Part shown: positions 53,089 to 62,660 of the stretch, piece after piece | Position numbering within the stretch: position 1 is the first letter of the stretch | How the letters are laid out: every line of letters starts with the position of its first letter | NCBI GenBank assembly: GCA_021770785.1 | Contig: JAETQH010000012.1 | Coordinates: forward strand, 1 to 64,000 | Origin: Lachnospiraceae bacterium | GTDB taxonomy: Bacteria > Bacillota > Clostridia > Lachnospirales > Lachnospiraceae | DNA: 64,000 nt | Direction of reading: 5' to 3' | Program-made: the position numbers and the translations under genes | Notes under the pieces: generated by a model | The model's input: only the letters and a program-made list of their open reading frames with translations | What the model was told of the DNA's origin: nothing | Database searches by the model: none

Positions 53089-55614
53089 ATGGAGAAAAAT
53101 GCAGGCATCAAAAGGGAGCAGACAGGTAAGCTGTCGGGGTGGGCGAACACAGCCCGGCAGAGAAAGCCAAAGGGAAATTTTTTACAGAGTATGAAAGGAA
53201 AAATCCTGATTATGGGGGGGACGGCAATCGCAGCATCTGCCGTTTTAGGGGTGATAGGAGTAACAGCGTTGAATAAGAACAGCAATAACAACGATGTGCT
53301 GACGGAAATGAACCATATCAATCTTTATCAGTATGAGAATCAGAGTTTAGAGACTTCCTACCTGTATTTTCTAGACAGTTCCTATCTGGAAAATATTGTG
53401 ACCAACATGGATGCTATGGAGCAAAGTGCAGCAACAGCGAGAAAGATTGCCGGAGGCAGAGTAAAGGGTAATATTAGCTCTATGGAAGAAACACTGCTGC
53501 AGTGCAGGGATAATTATACGACTCTCCGGGATTTGAGTGCGGAGCGCGGATTTACGGAAGCGATGGGAAATTACCAGAAGTTTTTAGAGTCACAAGAGAC
53601 CTTAAAAACGGAATTTCAGGCGGTTGCAGATGATAAATCATGGATAGACGGACAGTGGATTGAGGTTTCCACTGCGTCGGAGACAGTTCAGATAGACGGA
53701 AATAATTTTCTACATATGGTGTATGAATGTCAGCTTCCCCAGAATGGAAAGCGTGATTATTTTATCCCTAGAATTGGCGGCAACGGCGTAGATTATGCGG
53801 GGACGGTTTATATTAATCATATTACATTCCACAATGGCAGTGAGGATACGCAGTTAGATTTAGCGGCAGTAAAGGAAGAAGATCTTTCCGGTTCTTATGG
53901 GGACGCTTTAAAAGGGGTAACAGTCGGGCAGGCGGCAGGGGTCGACAGCCTGGTGATAGATGCCGAATTTGTATCAGGGGGAGATGACGGCTGGAAGGAA
54001 GCCACCATCAAAGTGCCAATCAGCAGTTATGATATTCAGAATTATACTTCTGTTACCTATGATATCTATTTTGCAGAAGGGAACTACAGCGAGCTGTCCG
54101 CAGAGTATGCGCTGTCTGACAAATATGATTTTGTGGGAAAATTAGAGAAAGTCGACAGTGATTTTGCCGCTTACAGCAAACATGTGGTTGAGGGAAACGA
54201 TACCACAGAAGAAGCGGAGGCGATTCGCAGTCTTTTTGCAGAAGTCAGCAATAATTTAGGCGCGTATGTCAGCGATGAAAGCCAGAAACAGAAGCTGGCA
54301 GAATTAGTGGAAAGCAAGCAGGCGGTATTTGAGACAATGGCAGGTCAGGACAGTCAGATTTATGCGCTGAAACAGGAAAATATTGAATTGTCCGGACAGT
54401 TGACTACCCTGACAGCAGAGGTTCGTGACTATGTGGAGGCGGATACAAAGAATACCCAGAGTAGTCTGGTGGTAATGATTGCAGCGATTTTGGTGCTTAG
54501 TGCGGCAGTGCTTATCGTGCTGACTGTGTATATCAGCAGAACCATGAGCGCAAGCATCCGTGTCTTTAAAAATACGCTTTCGGAAATGACAGGCGGTAAT
54601 CTGGCGGTACGTGCGGAAATAAAGGGTAAGGATGAATTTTCTCTTTTCGGGGGCTATGTCAATGAATTTCTAGACAAGCTTTCCGAGGTGATTTCTTCCG
54701 CTCAGAGCATTTCCGGTGCAGTAAAACAGTCCGGGGAAGAGTTAGACACCATGGCGGAAAACAGTAACCAGACTTCGGCAGAAATCGGCATGGCAGTGGA
54801 GGGAATTTCTAATGGAGCCACCACGCAGGCAGGAGAGACTGACAGTGCAGCAGGACAGATACAGCAGATGGGTATTGCTTTTGAGGGAATTGTACAAAGC
54901 GTAGATCACTTAGGCGTTATGGCAGAGGAAATGCACCGGGTCAGTGAAGAGTCTGCGCAGTTTATGGAGGAATTAAGTTCCGCCAATAAGAAAACGGTGG
55001 AGGTATTCTCACAGGTGGCAAAACAGACTCATACTACAAATGAGTCTGTGAAGAAAATCCGGGAAGCGACAGAGCTCATCACCTCTATTGCCAGCCAGAC
55101 CAACCTGTTATCCTTAAATGCCAGTATTGAGGCAGCCCGTGCAGGCGAGGCGGGAAAAGGTTTTGCGGTGGTGGCAACTGAAATCCAGAAGTTGGCAGAA
55201 CAGTCCAGCGAATCCGCAGATATTATTAAGAAAATTATTGAGGAGCTGGCGCAGGAGGCTGATTTGACGGTTCAGATTGTGGATGAGGTGACGGAGATTG
55301 TGGAGCATCAGCAGGAGAAGCTTGGTCAGACGAAGGAACATTTTGGTGTATTAGAAAGAGGAATTGAAAGTTCCGGTGAGGAAACGAGGGAAATTAAAGA
55401 GAAAACGGCTCTTTGCGATGAGGCGAGAAAAAATGTGGAGGAAATTATTACAGGCTTATCTGCAATTTCAGAGGAAAATGCAGCTTCCACAGAGGAAACC
55501 ACAGCGTCCATGACGGAGTTTAACCAGACCATTGAGCATCTGGTCAGCGCTTCGGGTGAGTTGAAGGAGATGGCGAACCGTCTGGAAAATGATTTGAATT
55601 TCTTCCACATGTAA
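53089..55614 (+). CDS. Methyl-accepting chemotaxis protein with very large sensor domain
   Basis: ATG at 53089 is preferred because AAGGAGAAGGG precedes it; an in-frame ATG at 53035 lacks a site. The protein (841 residues) has a basic start, TM1 (about 43-63), a large extracellular region of about 400 residues with a middle beta-rich part ([20 protein letters not shown]), TM2 (about 460-483), HAMP and the signalling domain ([30 protein letters not shown]). The sensor's middle part could be a carbohydrate-binding-like module, but I cannot assign it. It is a second receptor besides 18770. Confidence 0.9.
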   Translation: MEKNAGIKREQTGKLSGWANTARQRKPKGNFLQSMKGKILIMGGTAIAASAVLGVIGVTALNKNSNNNDVLTEMNHINLYQYENQSLETSYLYFLDSSYLENIVTNMDAMEQSAATARKIAGGRVKGNISSMEETLLQCRDNYTTLRDLSAERGFTEAMGNYQKFLESQETLKTEFQAVADDKSWIDGQWIEVSTASETVQIDGNNFLHMVYECQLPQNGKRDYFIPRIGGNGVDYAGTVYINHITFHNGSEDTQLDLAAVKEEDLSGSYGDALKGVTVGQAAGVDSLVIDAEFVSGGDDGWKEATIKVPISSYDIQNYTSVTYDIYFAEGNYSELSAEYALSDKYDFVGKLEKVDSDFAAYSKHVVEGNDTTEEAEAIRSLFAEVSNNLGAYVSDESQKQKLAELVESKQAVFETMAGQDSQIYALKQENIELSGQLTTLTAEVRDYVEADTKNTQSSLVVMIAAILVLSAAVLIVLTVYISRTMSASIRVFKNTLSEMTGGNLAVRAEIKGKDEFSLFGGYVNEFLDKLSEVISSAQSISGAVKQSGEELDTMAENSNQTSAEIGMAVEGISNGATTQAGETDSAAGQIQQMGIAFEGIVQSVDHLGVMAEEMHRVSEESAQFMEELSSANKKTVEVFSQVAKQTHTTNESVKKIREATELITSIASQTNLLSLNASIEAARAGEAGKGFAVVATEIQKLAEQSSESADIIKKIIEELAQEADLTVQIVDEVTEIVEHQQEKLGQTKEHFGVLERGIESSGEETREIKEKTALCDEARKNVEEIITGLSAISEENAASTEETTASMTEFNQTIEHLVSASGELKEMANRLENDLNFFHM

Positions 55615-55674
55615 TTGCAGGTATTTTTGCAGTCAAAAGGCATATATTTTAATGACGGCAAGAATAAAGGAAAA

Positions 55675-56403
55675 ATGCAGGTGCGGATATCGGTGTTTCG
55701 ATTTGGGAATAAAAAGAAGCGGGACTATAAACGGGATACGTTAGTGATGCTGGGGCTGATGTGCGGCGTGGTTTTCGGGCAGTTTGTGCAGCAGTCACAG
55801 CTTTCCATGGAAGAGACGAGAACCGTGATGGCGGAGGATACGAAAATGATAAAAAAAGTGGCGATTACCTTTGATGACGGTCCAAACCCCGACTACACAG
55901 AGCTGCTTTTAAAAGGACTAAAAGAGCGTGGCGTAACAGCCACGTTCTTTCTGTTAGGAAAGGAAGTGGAAAAATACCCTGACATCGTTAAGGACATTCA
56001 GGCTGAGGGACATTTGATTGGAACCCACTCTTATGAGCATGTCAATCTGAACAATCTGAACGATAAGGCTGCAATCGAGCAGGTGGATAAGACGAATGCA
56101 GCCATTCACGAGATTACCGGGCAGTATCCGGAGTATATCCGCCCGCCCTTTGGTTGCTGGAAATGCAACCTGGATTATGAGACGAAAATGATAGAGGTGC
56201 TCTGGGACGTAGATCCTCTGGACTGGAAAACTAGCAATTCAGATGTGATTACAAAGCGTGTGGTGGATAAAGTGCAGGAAAATGACATTATCCTTCTGCA
56301 TGATGCGTCGGAGTCCTCGGTGAAGGCTGCGTTTAAGATTATTGATGAGCTGCAGGCGGAGGGGTATACCTTTGTGACGGTGGATGAGATATTGTTTGAT
56401 TAG
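55675..56403 (+). CDS. Polysaccharide deacetylase (NodB domain), membrane-anchored
   Basis: ATG at 55675 is chosen (AAAGG just before it). The 242-residue protein has a basic start, one membrane helix (about 21-37) and an extracellular NodB domain: TFDDGPNPDY (catalytic Asp pair), HSYEHVN (zinc His), RPPFGCW (Arg/Pro) and DVDPLDW, IILLHD. It would deacetylate peptidoglycan or another surface glycan, often raising lysozyme resistance. Confidence 0.93.
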   Translation: MQVRISVFRFGNKKKRDYKRDTLVMLGLMCGVVFGQFVQQSQLSMEETRTVMAEDTKMIKKVAITFDDGPNPDYTELLLKGLKERGVTATFFLLGKEVEKYPDIVKDIQAEGHLIGTHSYEHVNLNNLNDKAAIEQVDKTNAAIHEITGQYPEYIRPPFGCWKCNLDYETKMIEVLWDVDPLDWKTSNSDVITKRVVDKVQENDIILLHDASESSVKAAFKIIDELQAEGYTFVTVDEILFD

Positions 56404-56506
56404 AAGATATATGCGGTTTTGAAAATGATTGAATTTGGCATAATGATTGGTTATACTTTTTATGGATAGAATGTTTTTAAGTAAAAAAGTAGGAAGGTGA
56501 GCTAAG

Positions 56507-56669
56507 ATGAACAAGATATATGCAGTGAATGAAATAAGCAGTATTGTTGCCCCTATTTTAGAATAGAGAAGGCTTTAAAGCGATTTGGCATGATTATGGT
56601 GCCATTGATTATGACAGAGATTTTATCTTATCAGATAGCGGAACAGGAAGAAGAGTCGAAATATCATAA
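56507..56669 (+). pseudogene. Decayed small gene (MNKIYAVNEI...)
   Basis: AAGGTGAGC precedes ATG 56507; the frame reads MNKIYAVNEISSIVAPILE and stops at 56564. From 56568 another frame reads EGFKAIWHDYGAIDYDRDFI... to TAA at 56667. The first half resembles the start of MNT-type nucleotidyltransferases (antitoxin-like). The two halves may come from one gene with an internal loss or from two genes. Confidence 0.4.
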
Positions 56670-56817
56670 CAAACAAAGAAGAACTATGTAATAATGAAGC
56701 CCTAGGCAGAAAGTGAACCAAAAGAAAAATTAGATGGGTAATAAAAAGTAATTGAGTTTATTGATTAGGCTGGGTATAATTTTATTAGTGGACTGTATGT
56801 TTTGGAGGTGATGGTAG

Positions 56818-57005
56818 ATGGATGAAATTTTATTAAATGATGTTATTATTGAAAAAGTGAACAAGGATGAGCAGAGCAAAGGAATTGCTTGAAGAAACGG
56901 TGGAATTGTTAGAGAAAGGCTCTTCGGGGAAAAACAGAGGACATCAGAATTGTTTATGATATGGTAAAAGCGTTGGTTAAGAGCCTGGCAAAACGGAAAC
57001 ATTAG
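56818..57005 (+). pseudogene. Decayed pair of small genes
   Basis: GGAGGTG precedes ATG 56818 (MDEILLNDVIIEKVNKDEQ..., stop after 24 codons). ATG 56867, in another frame, reads MSRAKELLEETVELLEKGSS and then needs one frameshift (near GGGGAAAAAC) to continue EDIRIVYDMVKALVKSLAKR to TAG 57003-57005. Restored, it would be about 45 residues, like the small helical proteins common on mobile elements. Confidence 0.4.
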
Positions 57006-57029
57006 TTGTTACAGCGGGGGCAAAGATAT

Positions 57030-57746
57030 ATGATAAGGATTGGGATTTGTGATGATTTAGTAGAACAACTTCAGATACAGGAAGGGATGGTCAGGAATAT
57101 CGTTTGCCGTTTGGGGCTGAATGCAGAGATAAAATGTTTTCAAAGCGGAGAAGATTTGCTGTGGGAGATTGAGCAAAAAGGTAACATGGATATTATGCTT
57201 TTGGATATTGAAATGGGTGGGATAAACGGAGTTGAAACCGCAAGACGGATTCGGGAAAGGGATAACAGGGCAATTTTGTTCTTCATTTCCTGCTATGACC
57301 AGTATTGTAAGGAAATCATTAATGTACAGCCATTTTGGTTTATAGACAAGCCTGTTTCAGAGGCAGAACTGGAAAGTGCGTTTAGAGAAGCATTTAAGGT
57401 GATGAGCCAAAAAGAAGAAATATTTGAGTATACATATAAAAAAGTTCCATATAAGATTTTGGTAAATAAAATTCGTTATTTTGAGAGTGATAAGCGACAG
57501 GTGAATCTTTACAATACAGACGGTGTTTCTTCATTTTACAAAAAATTGGATGAGGTAGAAGCGCAGTTAGAACAGATGAATATCAAGTTCTTAAGGATTA
57601 GTAAATCTTATTTGGTCAATATGAATTATGTAAAAGAATTTCGATATGAAAAAATAGTGATGGATGATGGCAAAGAATTTAAAATCGGTCCCAGATATAA
57701 GGATAAAATACGAAAAAGTTATATCCAATTGATGGGGATAAGCTAA
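57030..57746 (+). CDS. LytTR-family response regulator (AgrA-like)
   Basis: ATG at 57030 gives MIRIGICDDLVEQLQ. The 238-residue protein has a receiver domain (about 1-120; acidic DD, phospho-acceptor Asp in MLLDIEMGGINGVE, Lys in FIDKPVS) and a LytTR DNA-binding domain (about 135-235; YFESDKRQVNLY, FLRISKSYLVNMNYV). LytTR regulators control agr-type quorum sensing and secreted factors. The AgrD and AgrB genes lie just downstream, but no AgrC kinase is adjacent. A terminator follows, so it is transcribed apart from agrDB. Confidence 0.9.
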   Translation: MIRIGICDDLVEQLQIQEGMVRNIVCRLGLNAEIKCFQSGEDLLWEIEQKGNMDIMLLDIEMGGINGVETARRIRERDNRAILFFISCYDQYCKEIINVQPFWFIDKPVSEAELESAFREAFKVMSQKEEIFEYTYKKVPYKILVNKIRYFESDKRQVNLYNTDGVSSFYKKLDEVEAQLEQMNIKFLRISKSYLVNMNYVKEFRYEKIVMDDGKEFKIGPRYKDKIRKSYIQLMGIS

Positions 57747-57810
57747 ATGATGAAAGTAATACTGGTCGCTATTGAAATTTTTTCTATGCGAAAATGTAAA
57801 CGGAAGTAAG

Positions 57811-57838
57811 AGATGCAGCGAATGTTGCATCTTTTTTT
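57811..57838 (+). terminator. Terminator after the LytTR gene
   Basis: AGATGCA (57811-57817) pairs with TGCATCT (57826-57832), followed by seven T. Confidence 0.85.
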
Positions 57839-57866
57839 CTGCCCTTTTAAGAAATTACATGCGTAC

Positions 57867-57938
57867 ACGGATAAAAAGTTACGGATAACCATACGATTTT
57901 TGACGTTTTATAGTTTCTTTGTCGAAAAATGGTATTAT
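57867..57938 (+). promoter_or_regulatory. Candidate activator-dependent promoter of agrDB and downstream genes
   Basis: ACGGATAA occurs twice (57867-57874 and 57881-57888, period 14), a possible regulator site. A -10-like TATTAT is at 57933-57938, with only a poor -35 at the right distance, as expected if an activator is needed. The link to the LytTR protein is inferred. Confidence 0.4.
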
Positions 57939-57965
57939 TTAGGAAAAAAGAGAGGAGGAATCGAG

Positions 57966-58118
57966 ATGAGAAATCTGTTAAACCGCTATTTGAGCAATTT
58001 GATGACATTTGGACTGGAGAAAGTAGCAACAGGCGCTGCAACAAAATGCTGCTATTTTATCCTGCATCAGCCCAAGGTGCCGGAAAACCTTAAAAAATTT
58101 TCTGAGAGCAAAAAATGA
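57966..58118 (+). CDS. agrD: AgrD-like cyclic autoinducing-peptide precursor
   Basis: GAGGAGG precedes ATG 57966. The 50-residue product has an amphipathic N-terminal helix (MRNLLNRYLSNLMTFGLEKV), a core ATKCCYFIL and the AgrD C-terminal recognition tail HQPKVPENLKKF. Aligned with staphylococcal AgrD (core YSTCDFIM, tail DEVEVPKEL), the predicted mature peptide is a thiolactone ring C29-Y-F-I-L33 with an upstream tail containing Cys28, cut before His34. Its stop overlaps the agrB start (ATGA). It would be the extracellular signal of a quorum-sensing circuit. Confidence 0.85.
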   Translation: MRNLLNRYLSNLMTFGLEKVATGAATKCCYFILHQPKVPENLKKFSESKK

Positions 58119-58714
58119 GAAAAATTTTTGAAAGAATCGTAGACTTTATGGAAGAAAATGGAAGCATCCAATCGGAATATAGAGATGTATATATATTCGC
58201 TTTGCAGACCGTTGCTGTATATGCTTTCAATATGGGAACGGGCGTTGTCATTGGCGTGGTTCTGGGAGAATTTCTATATTGCATGATTTTTCTGATTGCA
58301 TTTATGCTGCTGAGGCAGGAGGCAGGAGGATATCACGCACCGGGATGGATGAGCTGCTATTTTCTTTCATGTGGGATTCTGGTTTTAACATTGTTATGGA
58401 TAAAAGCAGAGTTCACTTATCAGACCTATCTTACAATCGCTGCGGCTTTGGCTGCGGGGATGGGGATATTTTTATTTGCTCCCCTGGAGGATAAAAATAA
58501 GCTTCTGGAGGAAGCGGAAAAGAAATTAATCGGGAAAAAGGCGCGAATCATAGTTGTAACAGAGCTGATACTGGGAATGGTATTCCTGGCGGTAAATCAG
58601 AGAGCTGCATATGCGGTTTTGGGCGCAGTCATCTGGTGTGGAGTGAGTTATCTGGCATGGTCAGTAAAAAGATATACGGAGAAAAATGGGAAAAGTAGAG
58701 AAGATAACAATTAA
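58115..58714 (+). CDS. agrB: AgrB-like membrane endopeptidase
   Basis: The 199-residue membrane protein cleaves the C-terminus of AgrD and forms the thiolactone. The catalytic His74 and Cys81 are in GGYHAPGWMSC, with the seven-residue spacing seen in AgrB. About five to six hydrophobic segments follow the usual topology. The gene overlaps agrD by four bases and the next gene by 29 bases, so agrD, agrB and the vWA gene form one unit. Confidence 0.92.
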   Translation: MRKIFERIVDFMEENGSIQSEYRDVYIFALQTVAVYAFNMGTGVVIGVVLGEFLYCMIFLIAFMLLRQEAGGYHAPGWMSCYFLSCGILVLTLLWIKAEFTYQTYLTIAAALAAGMGIFLFAPLEDKNKLLEEAEKKLIGKKARIIVVTELILGMVFLAVNQRAAYAVLGAVIWCGVSYLAWSVKRYTEKNGKSREDNN

Positions 58715-60434
58715 ATTGGCAATGCTGTTCATAGGGATTTTTTTGCTGTTTCCGGTAAGCGTTTCTGCAGCGGAGAAAAATGAAATCACCGAAAAAAAGC
58801 AGATTATATTTTTGTTGGATGCAAGTAAGTCCATGCAGGGAGACGGACAATGGATAGAGGCGGCAGACAGTGCATGTATGATAGCATCGGCGCTGCCGGA
58901 AGAGTATGAGGTGGCGTTGCTTGTATATAACACAGAAATTGTTTATGAGGAAGATTTTGGAAATATTAACCAGAAAACCAGACATGTACTTGAAACGGTA
59001 GAGCTGCAGGGCTATACCACCCCGGCGGTGGGATTGGAAACAGCGGCTGACATGTTTGACAGTGCGGCGGCAGAGAAAAGAGTGGTATTTATTTCCGATG
59101 GAGAAATTTCTCTGCGGGAACAAAGTGAAACAGAAGCTGCAATCGAGCAGTTTGAAAGTACTGTAGACGAGATTGCAGAACAGGGAATAAAAATTGACAT
59201 GTTTGCAATCCCGAATGATAAGACGGAAAATGAGGTTTCGTATGGAGCGAAAGTGACATCCGGGGAACAGTATACCGTAGGCGAAAATCAGACGATAGAA
59301 GAAGTCACTGCGAAATATCTGTTTCAGACCTTGCAAATAGAAAAGATAGAACTTGGCGAGGCAATTTCGGGCGAAGGAAATATGACGGTGGATTTGCAGG
59401 ATACTTATATGCAGAATGCAAAGATACTTCTTGTGTCCGGGGAAAACATTGAGGATTTTCATGTTGCGGGACAATGTGAAAGCCTGAATATGCTCCAGGG
59501 AAACAAGTTTGCAGTTGCCGAATTGGAAAATCCGTTAGAACAGCAGATTACGATGGACTATTCGTTGGAAAACAGAGGCAATGTCCATATCTATCTGATA
59601 AAAGAATATTTTTTAGAAACTGATATGGAGAAATCCTATACTTCGGAGGAAGGCGTATTTACCCTGAAAGTAAATGTTGTGAACCATCAGGAGAAGCCGG
59701 TTTTGGATTCGGAAACTTTAAAAGACAGTATTTCTGTTTTGATTAATGGCAAGGAAGCGTCTTACCGTGTGGAAAATGGCACGGCGATGGTTCCGTATCA
59801 GACAGACGAGACGGCAAAAGTGAATGTGGAAATTGCAATTCAGCCGTCGGGAAATGTGGTTCATTACATAAAAACGGCAGATACGGTAGAACTGATAGTT
59901 CCGGTTGTAGAGGAAGAACCTGACTATACGGTTCTTTGGATTGTAATTGTATCTTTATGTGCAGTGGTGCTTTTGCTCTCTGTTTTATATGAAAGGAAAA
60001 AGCAAAAAAAAAACGATGGTGAGACGGGTTCCATTATCATAGAGAAGTCGGAACCTCCTGTGCTGCCGAAATATGATTTCTCGGGACAGTTGGCGGTATA
60101 TTTGTTAAAGGGGGAGCAGGAAGACGACATTCCGCCCTGCAGTATTAAGTTATTCGGAAAATCACGAAAAAGTATATCCTTTGACTGGATAAAAGACCGC
60201 TGCGGGATTGACTATAAATTATCGGATGCAGATAAAATCAGGTTTACCGGCGGAAAAGACCATGCACTGTGTTTCAAAAACAGTGGTTATGCAACAATCG
60301 TAAAAGAAAACCAGATTTTGAAACGGGAGAGAAAGTATTCTTTATACTATGGAGAAAAAATATTGCTGATTTTTAATAATGGGGGAACAGAAATTGAACT
60401 TCATTATAAAAATATGAAACCAAGCGAAAGGTAA
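58686..60434 (+). CDS. Membrane-anchored von Willebrand factor A protein with cytosolic domain
   Basis: The 582-residue protein has a signal peptide (LFIGIFLLFPVSVSA), an extracellular vWA domain (about 38-225) with MIDAS motif DASKS, later Thr in GYTTPA and Asp in FISDGEIS, further beta-rich extracellular domains, one membrane helix (about 418-438), a basic stop-transfer KKQKKN, and a cytosolic C-terminal domain (about 455-582) that may be FHA- or ubiquitin-like but has no clear motif. The gene starts inside the agrB 3' end. It may anchor or sense an apparatus in the envelope; that is inference from the neighbours. Confidence 0.85.
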   Translation: MGKVEKITIKLAMLFIGIFLLFPVSVSAAEKNEITEKKQIIFLLDASKSMQGDGQWIEAADSACMIASALPEEYEVALLVYNTEIVYEEDFGNINQKTRHVLETVELQGYTTPAVGLETAADMFDSAAAEKRVVFISDGEISLREQSETEAAIEQFESTVDEIAEQGIKIDMFAIPNDKTENEVSYGAKVTSGEQYTVGENQTIEEVTAKYLFQTLQIEKIELGEAISGEGNMTVDLQDTYMQNAKILLVSGENIEDFHVAGQCESLNMLQGNKFAVAELENPLEQQITMDYSLENRGNVHIYLIKEYFLETDMEKSYTSEEGVFTLKVNVVNHQEKPVLDSETLKDSISVLINGKEASYRVENGTAMVPYQTDETAKVNVEIAIQPSGNVVHYIKTADTVELIVPVVEEEPDYTVLWIVIVSLCAVVLLLSVLYERKKQKKNDGETGSIIIEKSEPPVLPKYDFSGQLAVYLLKGEQEDDIPPCSIKLFGKSRKSISFDWIKDRCGIDYKLSDADKIRFTGGKDHALCFKNSGYATIVKENQILKRERKYSLYYGEKILLIFNNGGTEIELHYKNMKPSER

Positions 60435-60445
60435 GGAGGAACAAA

Positions 60446-62626
60446 GTGAATACAATAACACAGACAAACAGGACGATTCTCTTTGAGGAAATCAATCCGG
60501 AAAAGTTGAATCTACTGACACTTGTTGGAGACGTCAGGGGGGTAAACAGCGTAAGTGACGACAAAATCAAGGAAATAAACGATGCCTTGCTGGTGAGAAG
60601 CTTCGATGAATTTTTGGAAAAATTTGAGCCGGTGGTGTATTCGTATTTTGACGCAAACAATCAGAAAGTAATCTATACGCTGAAAAAACCGGAAACGATT
60701 GAAGATGAGTTGCTGAGTGAAATTCATCTGAACCGCCAGAATGATTATCTGAAAATGCTGATGACGCTTGTTGAGGCAAAGCGGGCGGAGGGAAGCATCA
60801 ACGTAGATTTTAAATTTGAGAAGCTGACGGATATGATTTCACCTAAAAAGGTCATGGACGATATCCGGCAGAACAGGAAAGAGCTTCAGTATACCTACAG
60901 CGAATATGCCAAACTTGAGGACGGCGATCCGAAGAAGTTAGATACGGCGGATAAGCTGAATCTGATGTTTGAGGAAGCGAGTGTAAATTACAACAATGTC
61001 ATGGCAATGTTGCCGCTTGCGATAGAGGATATCAAGACAAGGCTGTTGTTGGGCGACGGACAGAAGAAAAAAGACGAAGCACCGTTAAGCATTGGCGTGC
61101 TCAGTATGGATGAACACGGAGAGCTTAAGATTTTAGAGGCGCCGAAGGAAAACAAAAAAGAGCTGATGGTATTAGACGACAATGCCAACGCCGGACTGAT
61201 TCAGGCAATCGAGAAAGACTATATGGATCTGAACGAGGACGGAAATGAGTATGTCATGTCGTTGGTTGCAAGAACTTTCTGTCCGCTGGCATCTACGATG
61301 GAGAGCGTGGTAGATATTGAGAAAGAAGTGGCGAACTACAATTCTTACCTTGAGTTCTACAAGCGGAGCAAGGACGATTTTATCAAGACGGTAAAACCGT
61401 TGGTGGAAAAAATCATGGGGGTATGGGCTTTCTTTGAGCAGTATCCGAGAAACTGCAAGGGGATGAAACCTTCCCTGGTGGTATCGAATGTGAGCAACGA
61501 TATGCTGGCAAAGAGCAGCAACATTCCGAGACTTTTAGCGTATCTCAATACAGTAAATGCAAAAAACGATTTTGAGAATACCATCTGGTATGCGATTGTT
61601 CCGTCTGTTTCCTTAAACAGCAGTTCTAAGCTGAAGGCGGTAAGGGAGCGTTTTAAAGGAAATGAGAACGTAGAGAAAGAGGATGTGAACAGCGTGGAAT
61701 CGCTGGTTCGGATTCTGGATGCGCTGAAAGATTATGAAGTGCAGTGTTTCTTCAGCTACGAGACAGGGGATAAGACCACCTTTAATGTTATGGCGACAGA
61801 GGGAATTGAAAAATATGAAACAAAATGCACGCAGTTGATTGGCAAGCCTTTTAGTGAATATGCAATTCCCTGTATCCCGAATTTTACCGTAATACCAAAA
61901 GACAAGTCAGGCGTCATTCTGGATAACAAAATGTATATTACAGAGCAGAATACGGCAGCGCTGTCTAAAGAAAAAGAAGATGTTATGAAAATCTGGATTG
62001 ATGGTGTCTACATAGGAGCTGCTTATGTGGCAGCCGGTTTGGTGGCAGCTTACCAGAGTCCGGACTACTTAAAAGAAGTGTTTAAGAAAAACGTGGACGA
62101 TGAGCTTCCAGGTGTCCGGTTTGACATTGAGTCAGGAGATCACGCACTGCAGGTTCGGACTACCATGGCAAAAGAGATTACAGGATACACCAATGATATC
62201 AAGAGCGATATCAACCGGAAGAATTTTGGATTTGTATTTTCTTCCGAAAATGCAGTGCTTAAGGATATGAATATCCAGAACATTATGGTCTACAAGGCAC
62301 GTAACCTGCTGACAGACGGAAAGAGCTATGAGCCAATCTATAAGACACAGGTGACTACTTACATTCAGAGAGTGATGCGTTTAGCGACAGGCGATTTCAA
62401 GCAGGAAAATATTGTGGAGTTTTTCTCCAGCAAGCCTACCAGCCAGAGAAGCAAATGGATAGAGAAGAAGGATTGTATCAATGCGATTATCGGAAACGGA
62501 GATGATATCCGGTATTCCATCGACGAGGCAGCGGGATACTGCACGCTTGATATCGCATTTAACGGTAACGTGAAGAATCTCGAAATCGAGATTAACCGGG
62601 TCAACAGCGAGGACAGAACATTTTAA
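60446..62626 (+). CDS. Large protein resembling a contractile sheath (TssB/TssC-like)
   Basis: The gene starts at GTG 60446 after AAGGAGG. The 726-residue soluble protein is not recognised with certainty. Residues about 15-75 (LVGDVRGVNSV ... FDEFLEKFEPVVYSYF) recall the TssB/VipA pattern of a strand, a short turn and D-x-F-x-x-x-x-x-x-P. The C-terminal half (GAAYVAAGLVAAYQSPDY, NIQNIMVYKARNLLTDG, YIQRVMRLATG, LDIAFNGNVKNLEIEINRVN) recalls the sheath/TssC tail with its final strand. The size fits a fused TssB-TssC. The next genes encode two small tube-like proteins. An alternative is an unrelated scaffold protein. Confidence 0.55.
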   Translation: MNTITQTNRTILFEEINPEKLNLLTLVGDVRGVNSVSDDKIKEINDALLVRSFDEFLEKFEPVVYSYFDANNQKVIYTLKKPETIEDELLSEIHLNRQNDYLKMLMTLVEAKRAEGSINVDFKFEKLTDMISPKKVMDDIRQNRKELQYTYSEYAKLEDGDPKKLDTADKLNLMFEEASVNYNNVMAMLPLAIEDIKTRLLLGDGQKKKDEAPLSIGVLSMDEHGELKILEAPKENKKELMVLDDNANAGLIQAIEKDYMDLNEDGNEYVMSLVARTFCPLASTMESVVDIEKEVANYNSYLEFYKRSKDDFIKTVKPLVEKIMGVWAFFEQYPRNCKGMKPSLVVSNVSNDMLAKSSNIPRLLAYLNTVNAKNDFENTIWYAIVPSVSLNSSSKLKAVRERFKGNENVEKEDVNSVESLVRILDALKDYEVQCFFSYETGDKTTFNVMATEGIEKYETKCTQLIGKPFSEYAIPCIPNFTVIPKDKSGVILDNKMYITEQNTAALSKEKEDVMKIWIDGVYIGAAYVAAGLVAAYQSPDYLKEVFKKNVDDELPGVRFDIESGDHALQVRTTMAKEITGYTNDIKSDINRKNFGFVFSSENAVLKDMNIQNIMVYKARNLLTDGKSYEPIYKTQVTTYIQRVMRLATGDFKQENIVEFFSSKPTSQRSKWIEKKDCINAIIGNGDDIRYSIDEAAGYCTLDIAFNGNVKNLEIEINRVNSEDRTF

Positions 62627-62660
62627 ATAAAGTCCAAAAGAAAAGAAGGAGGAAACGAAC

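Noticed and set aside
58629-59474. Long minus-strand frame of 281 codons
   Set aside because: It is antisense to the well-supported agrB/vWA genes and has a composition rich in Cys, His and Arg typical of a shadow frame.
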